Assembly: GCA_963711315.1 (NCBI GenBank)
Contig: CAVQDQ010000004.1
Location: 372,001 to 436,000, forward strand
Direction: 5' to 3'
From: PALSA-612 sp963711315
Lineage (GTDB): Bacteria > Actinomycetota > Thermoleophilia > Gaiellales > Gaiellaceae
Length of the DNA: 64,000 nucleotides
Position numbers and translations under genes: made by a program. This document shows positions 60,307-64,000 of this stretch, piece after piece; within the stretch, counting starts at the first letter, position 1; the number at the start of each line of letters is the position of its first letter. Under the pieces are notes generated by a model, which saw nothing but the letters and a program-made list of their open reading frames with translations, made no database searches and had not been told where the DNA came from.

Positions 60307-61208
60307 CCGAGCGCAGCGTCGTCATCTGCGACGTTGCCCCGCGCGACGGGCTCCAGAACGATCCGAAGATCCTGGAGCCGCAGGTGCGGGCGGAGCTCGT
60401 CGACCGCCTCGCCGACGCTGGATTGCCGCGCATCGAGGCGGTCAGCTTCGTCAATCCCGCCCGTGTGCCGCAGATGGCTGGCGCAGAAGAGGTCGTCGCG
60501 GCGATCGACCGCCGGCCGGGTGTCGTCTACGCTGGCCTCGTCCTCAACGAGCGCGGCTACGACCGGCTTGTCGAGACGGGTCTGGAGGAGGCGCACATGG
60601 CCTTCGCCGCTTCAGAGACGTTCAACCAGCGAAATCAGAACACGACCGTCGAGGACTCGGCGCGGGCCGCAGAGCGCATCGTGGCGCGTGCCCATAAGGA
60701 CGGGATCCGGGCGACCGTGACTATCGGGACCGCTTTCGGCTGTCCCTTCGAGGGTGCCGTCGACCCGGGACGGGTGCTCGAGCTGGCGCGCCGCTTTGCA
60801 GCGGCCGAGGCCGACGAAGTGGTGTTCGCGGACACGGTCGGGGTGGGCGTGCCGCGACAGGTGCGCGAACTCGTGGGCACGGCCGTCTCCGAGCTGTCGT
60901 GTCCCATTGGCGTCCACCTGCATAACACCCGTAACACGGGGTTCGCGAACGCATACGCCGCGGTCGAGGCGGGTGCCGCGGTGCTGGACGCGTCCGTTGG
61001 TGGCATCGGCGGGTGTCCGTTCGCGCCGCGGGCGACGGGCAACATCGCCACGGAGGATCTCGTGTACCTGCTCCGCGGTGAAGGCATCGAGACGGGCATC
61101 GATCTCGACCGGCTCGTCGCGGTCGCGGAGTGGCTGGAGGGAGTGCTCGAGCGAGAGCTCGAGGGTCAGGTCTATCGCGCCGGGACCTTTGCCCCGGTCG
61201 CCGGCTGA
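60303..61208 (+). CDS. Hydroxymethylglutaryl-CoA lyase-like enzyme (DRE-TIM family)
   Basis: 301 residues from GTG 60303 (GTGA overlap). ICDVAPRDGLQNDPKIL contains the catalytic Arg-Asp of the family; the metal His pair is in GVHLHNTRNTGFANAYAA; the Cys loop is SVGGIGGCPFAPRATGNIA. HMG-CoA lyase cleaves 3-hydroxy-3-methylglutaryl-CoA into acetoacetate and acetyl-CoA. Differences from the canonical enzyme (HNTRNTGF for HDTYGQA, PRATGN for PGASGN) suggest a subgroup with another 3-hydroxyacyl-CoA substrate. Immediately after a CoA-transferase and before hyuA (15-base gap). Confidence 0.84.
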   Translation: MTERSVVICDVAPRDGLQNDPKILEPQVRAELVDRLADAGLPRIEAVSFVNPARVPQMAGAEEVVAAIDRRPGVVYAGLVLNERGYDRLVETGLEEAHMAFAASETFNQRNQNTTVEDSARAAERIVARAHKDGIRATVTIGTAFGCPFEGAVDPGRVLELARRFAAAEADEVVFADTVGVGVPRQVRELVGTAVSELSCPIGVHLHNTRNTGFANAYAAVEAGAAVLDASVGGIGGCPFAPRATGNIATEDLVYLLRGEGIETGIDLDRLVAVAEWLEGVLERELEGQVYRAGTFAPVAG

Positions 61209-61223
61209 GAGGAGAGGAAACGG

Positions 61224-63287
61224 ATGTCGCATTTCAGGCTCGGAGTGGACGTCGGGAGGCACGTTCACTGACCTCCTCCTCGTCGACGACGAGAGCGGGC
61301 GATGCTCCGCGTGAAGACGCCCTCGACACCCGCGGACCCATCCGAGGGCGTGCTCATCGGCGTCCGAAGCGCATCTCGGACGAGGCCGGCACGGCCGTGG
61401 CCGACATCCGCAACATCCTTCACGGCACGACCGTGGCGACGAACGCCGTGCTCGAGTCGAAGGGCGCCCGCGTCGGCCTGTTGACGACGGTCGGCTTCAA
61501 GCAGATCCTCCACCTTGCTCGCTCGCAGACGCCCGGGGCCGCTCGCGGGCTGGATCATCATGATCAAGCCCGACCCGCCGGCCTCGCTCGCCGACACGCG
61601 CGAGATCGTCGAGCGGATGGACGCGCGAGGTAACTCCGTGACGCCCGTGGAAGTCAAGCAGGCCGAGGAGGCGATCCGCGACCTCGTCGAGTCCGGCGTC
61701 GAGACGCTGACGATCGGCTTCATCAACTCCTACATCTCGAGCCGCCACGAGGAGGAGGTGGGCGAGATCGTCGAGCGGCTGTACCCGGGCTTCCCGGTGA
61801 CGCTCTCCTCGCATGTCCTCCCCGAGTTCCGCGAGTACGAGCGGACGCTCACTGCGTGCATGAACTCGTACGTCCGGCCGAAAGTGGCGAGCTACGTCGA
61901 GCATCTCCAGTCGGAGCTGAAGTCGGTCGGCGCGACGGCGGACGTCAACATCCTGCGCTCCGACGCGGGGCTGATGACGACGCGCGAGGCGGCACGCAAT
62001 CCGATCTACGGCGTCCTCTCGGGCCCGTCGGGCGGTGTAGCGGGCGCGCTGTACGTCGCCCGCAAGGCGGGATACGACAACATCCTCACCTTCGACATGG
62101 GTGGAACGTCGACCGACGTGTCGCTCTGCCTCGGCGGCGCACCGACGATCGGGCGCGAGACGGCGATCAGCCACTTCCGCCTGCGTATTCCCTCCGTGGA
62201 CGTCCACACCGTGGGCGCCGGCGGCGGCTCGATCGCACACGTGCCGGAGCTGACGAAGGCGCTCCGCGTCGGGCCGCAATCGGCGGGAGCGGAACCCGGG
62301 CCGGCCGCGTACGGCAAGGGCGGCACCGACCCGACCGTCACCGACGCGAACGTCGTCATCGGCCACCTGCCTCCGCAGCTGCTCGGCGGGGAGATGCAGC
62401 TCGACGCAGAGGCGGCACGGACGTCCGTGCAGACGATCGCCGACGCCATGGGCCTGCCGTCCGCCGAGGACGCGGCCGAGGGCATCCTCGCCATCGTCAA
62501 CGAGAACATGGCCGGCGCGCTCCGTGTCGTCTCCGTCCAGCGCGGTCACGACCCGCGCGACTTCGCGCTCGTGGCCTACGGCGGCGCCGGCCCGATGCAC
62601 GCCAACGCCGTGGCGCGGATCATGGGCTCGTTCCCGGTCATCGTGCCGCCGGCCCCGGGCCTGCTCTGCGCGCTCGGCGACATCGTCGCCGACTTCCGCG
62701 ACGAGTTCGCCCGAACGTACATCCGCGTGCTCGACGACGCGGAGCCCGAGGACGTCTCCGCCATTCTCGAGGAGCTGGGCAGCCGCGCGCAGGAGTGGCT
62801 CGAGGGCGAGGGCATCGCCGAGGACCTGCGCAGCGTCAGTTACGTGGCGGACATGCGCTACCACGGGCAGGGGTACGAGATCCCCGTGACGGTCACGCCC
62901 GGCGAGGTGCGCACAGAAGGCCTCGAGCAGCTCGACGAGCGCTTCAACGCGCTGCACGAGCAGCTCTACGGCTTCCGCATGTACGAGACGCGGAGCGAGA
63001 TCGTCAACCTACGTGCAGTCGGCTTCGGCGCCGCGCCCAAGCCCGAGCTGCCCGAGGGCACGGAGGCAGGGGCCGACGCGTCGGCCGCCGTCGTCGACGA
63101 GCACGAGATCGTCTTCGAGGGCGCGCGGCACTCGACGAAGATCTACGAGCGCTCGAAGCTCGAGCCCGGCAAATCGTTCGCGGGCCCGGCAATCGTGACC
63201 GAGTTCGACTCGACGACCGTCGTGCTTCCGGGCTACGTAGCCCGGGTGGACACGTACTTCAACATCCTGATCACGCCGAGCGAGTAG
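61224..63287 (+). CDS. hyuA: Hydantoinase/oxoprolinase family protein, subunit A (four frameshifts near the start)
   Basis: About 687 residues from ATG 61224 (GGAGAGGAAACGG upstream as ribosome site). ATP-using ASKHA-type enzyme subunit of 5-oxoprolinase, N-methylhydantoinase or acetone-carboxylase type. Repaired, the N-terminus reads FRLGVDVGGTFTDLLLVDD (nucleotide loop), then ILHGTTVATNAVLESKGARV, FDMGGTSTDVSLCLGG, GAGGGSIAHV and YGGAGPMHA. Breaks: extra A 61257, lost base near 61301, lost base near 61365, extra G in 61535-61538; from 61541 the frame is intact. The substrate could be a hydantoin, lactam or ketone. Paired with hyuB. Confidence 0.85.
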
Positions 63288-63295
63288 GAGAGGAG

Positions 63296-64000
63296 ATGGC
63301 AACCACCACACAAGACCGCCCCCGGATCGCGGACATCCCGACCGACATCGAGGTCGACCCGGTCACGCTCGACATCATCGAGGGAGCCCTCAAGAGCACC
63401 CGGTTCGAGATGGACGCGGTGCTCTTTCGCTCGGCGATGAGCCCGGTCATCCGAGAGCAGCACGACGAGTTCCCGATGATCACCGACCCACGCGGCCGTA
63501 TGGTCGTGGGGCAGTTCGGCGCTTACATCAACGAGATGATGGCCACGTGGGACCGGGGCGTGTACCCGGGTGACGTCATCCTCACATCCGACCCGTTCAA
63601 GTGCTCGGCCTCGATCTCGCACACGAACGACTGGCTCGTGCTCGTGCCGATCTTCTACGAGGAGGAGCTCGTCGGCTGGTCGAGCCAGTTCGGACACCAG
63701 ATGGACTCCGGCGGCCCGCTCCCCGGCTCGCTCCCGACTGGCGCGAAGACGATCTTCGAGGAGGGGATCATCATCCCGCCGATCAAGATCATCGAGCGCG
63801 GCGTTCCGCAGGAGGACGTGCTCAGGCTGATCTTCAACAACGTCCGGCTTCCTGAGATGAACAGGGCCGACCTGTTCGCCATCGTCGCCGGCTGCCGCGC
63901 GGGCGAGAAGCGGGTAGTGGAGCTCTGCGAGCGCTTCGGCAAGGAGACGTACCTCGCGGCACTGCAGGCGCTGCTCGATCGCACGTACGAGGCGATGCGC
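63296..64000 (+). CDS. hyuB: Hydantoinase/oxoprolinase family protein, subunit B (cut by window edge)
   Basis: ATG 63296 preceded by GGAGAGGAG; open to the end of the window (235 residues seen of about 550-600 usual). IEVDPVTLDIIEGALKSTRFE and MDAVLFRSAMSPVIREQHDE are the HyuB start; FGAYINEMMATWDRG, DVILTSDPFKC.....HTNDWLVLVPIF and GGPLPGSLPTGAKTIFEEGI follow. HyuA and HyuB form the ATP-dependent heteromer. The remaining C-terminus and any third subunit, transporter or further enzyme lie beyond the window. Confidence 0.9.
   Translation, partial: MATTTQDRPRIADIPTDIEVDPVTLDIIEGALKSTRFEMDAVLFRSAMSPVIREQHDEFPMITDPRGRMVVGQFGAYINEMMATWDRGVYPGDVILTSDPFKCSASISHTNDWLVLVPIFYEEELVGWSSQFGHQMDSGGPLPGSLPTGAKTIFEEGIIIPPIKIIERGVPQEDVLRLIFNNVRLPEMNRADLFAIVAGCRAGEKRVVELCERFGKETYLAALQALLDRTYEAMR

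Noticed and set aside
1..64000. CRISPR arrays, tRNA or rRNA genes, transposases, integrases, toxin-antitoxin or defence genes
   Set aside because: No regularly spaced repeats, cloverleaf-like segments, transposase or integrase motifs or known defence domains were seen on reading the sequence and translated frames. A tRNAscan or Rfam search would be needed to be certain.

Overview
The window is 64 kb of high-GC bacterial chromosome that is almost entirely coding. It looks actinobacterial: it carries a near-complete set of coenzyme F420 biosynthesis genes (cofD, cofE, cofC, and fbiC as a CofG-CofH fusion) next to an F420-dependent glucose-6-phosphate dehydrogenase and an F420-type PPOX enzyme. 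GTG and TTG starts are common, stop/start overlaps of four bases are the rule, and many transcription units begin with a TANNNT box only 6-9 bases before the start codon, the signature of leaderless mRNAs. A deep-branching actinobacterium such as a Thermoleophilia member fits the gene mix, but that is inference. No rRNA, tRNA, CRISPR array, insertion sequence, prophage or defence system was recognised.

Region 1 (1-36.9 kb, with wzt at 38.9-40.1 kb) is a cell-surface polysaccharide locus. It holds about ten GT4-type glycosyltransferases, two GT2 enzymes, five polytopic glycosyltransferase-like membrane proteins, two chain-initiating phosphosugar transferases (a WcaJ/CpsE type at 8.2 kb and a WecA/MraY type at 32.6 kb), two nucleotide-sugar short-chain dehydrogenases that look like a GDP-fucose pair, an asparagine synthase, several methyltransferases (one resembling the O-antigen chain-terminating WbdD class), three polysaccharide deacetylases and a Wzm/Wzt ABC exporter. 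Together they suggest a glycan assembled on a lipid carrier, methyl-capped and exported by ABC transport. Transcription units alternate between strands, and seven of the eight convergent gene pairs overlap at their 3' ends.

Region 2 (37-51 kb) is cofactor metabolism and signalling: hemE and a coproporphyrin-type ferrochelatase inserted between the two exporter genes; cofD-cofE; a 5'-truncated M1 metallopeptidase; a GAF-GGDEF-GAF-GAF-GAF diguanylate cyclase; fgd-cofC diverging from fbiC-PPOX; and an alpha/beta-hydrolase-class III cyclase fusion.

Region 3 (51-64 kb) is catabolic: an acetyltransferase, a 2-hydroxyacid dehydrogenase and an omega-aminotransferase on the minus strand, divergent from methylmalonate/malonate-semialdehyde dehydrogenase, a deacetylase and an agmatinase-family ureohydrolase; then a GntR regulator leading a tight operon of class III CoA-transferase, HMG-CoA-lyase-like enzyme and hydantoinase/oxoprolinase subunits HyuA and HyuB, the last cut by the window edge. 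This operon is the best candidate for an undescribed pathway.

About 22 single-base indels break otherwise well-conserved genes, thirteen of them between 22.5 and 28.9 kb and four in the first 320 bases of hyuA; none was seen between 37 and 61 kb. Most are insertions, and reading through them restores complete family sequences, so sequencing or assembly error is the likeliest explanation. Coordinates for the affected genes span the restored gene.
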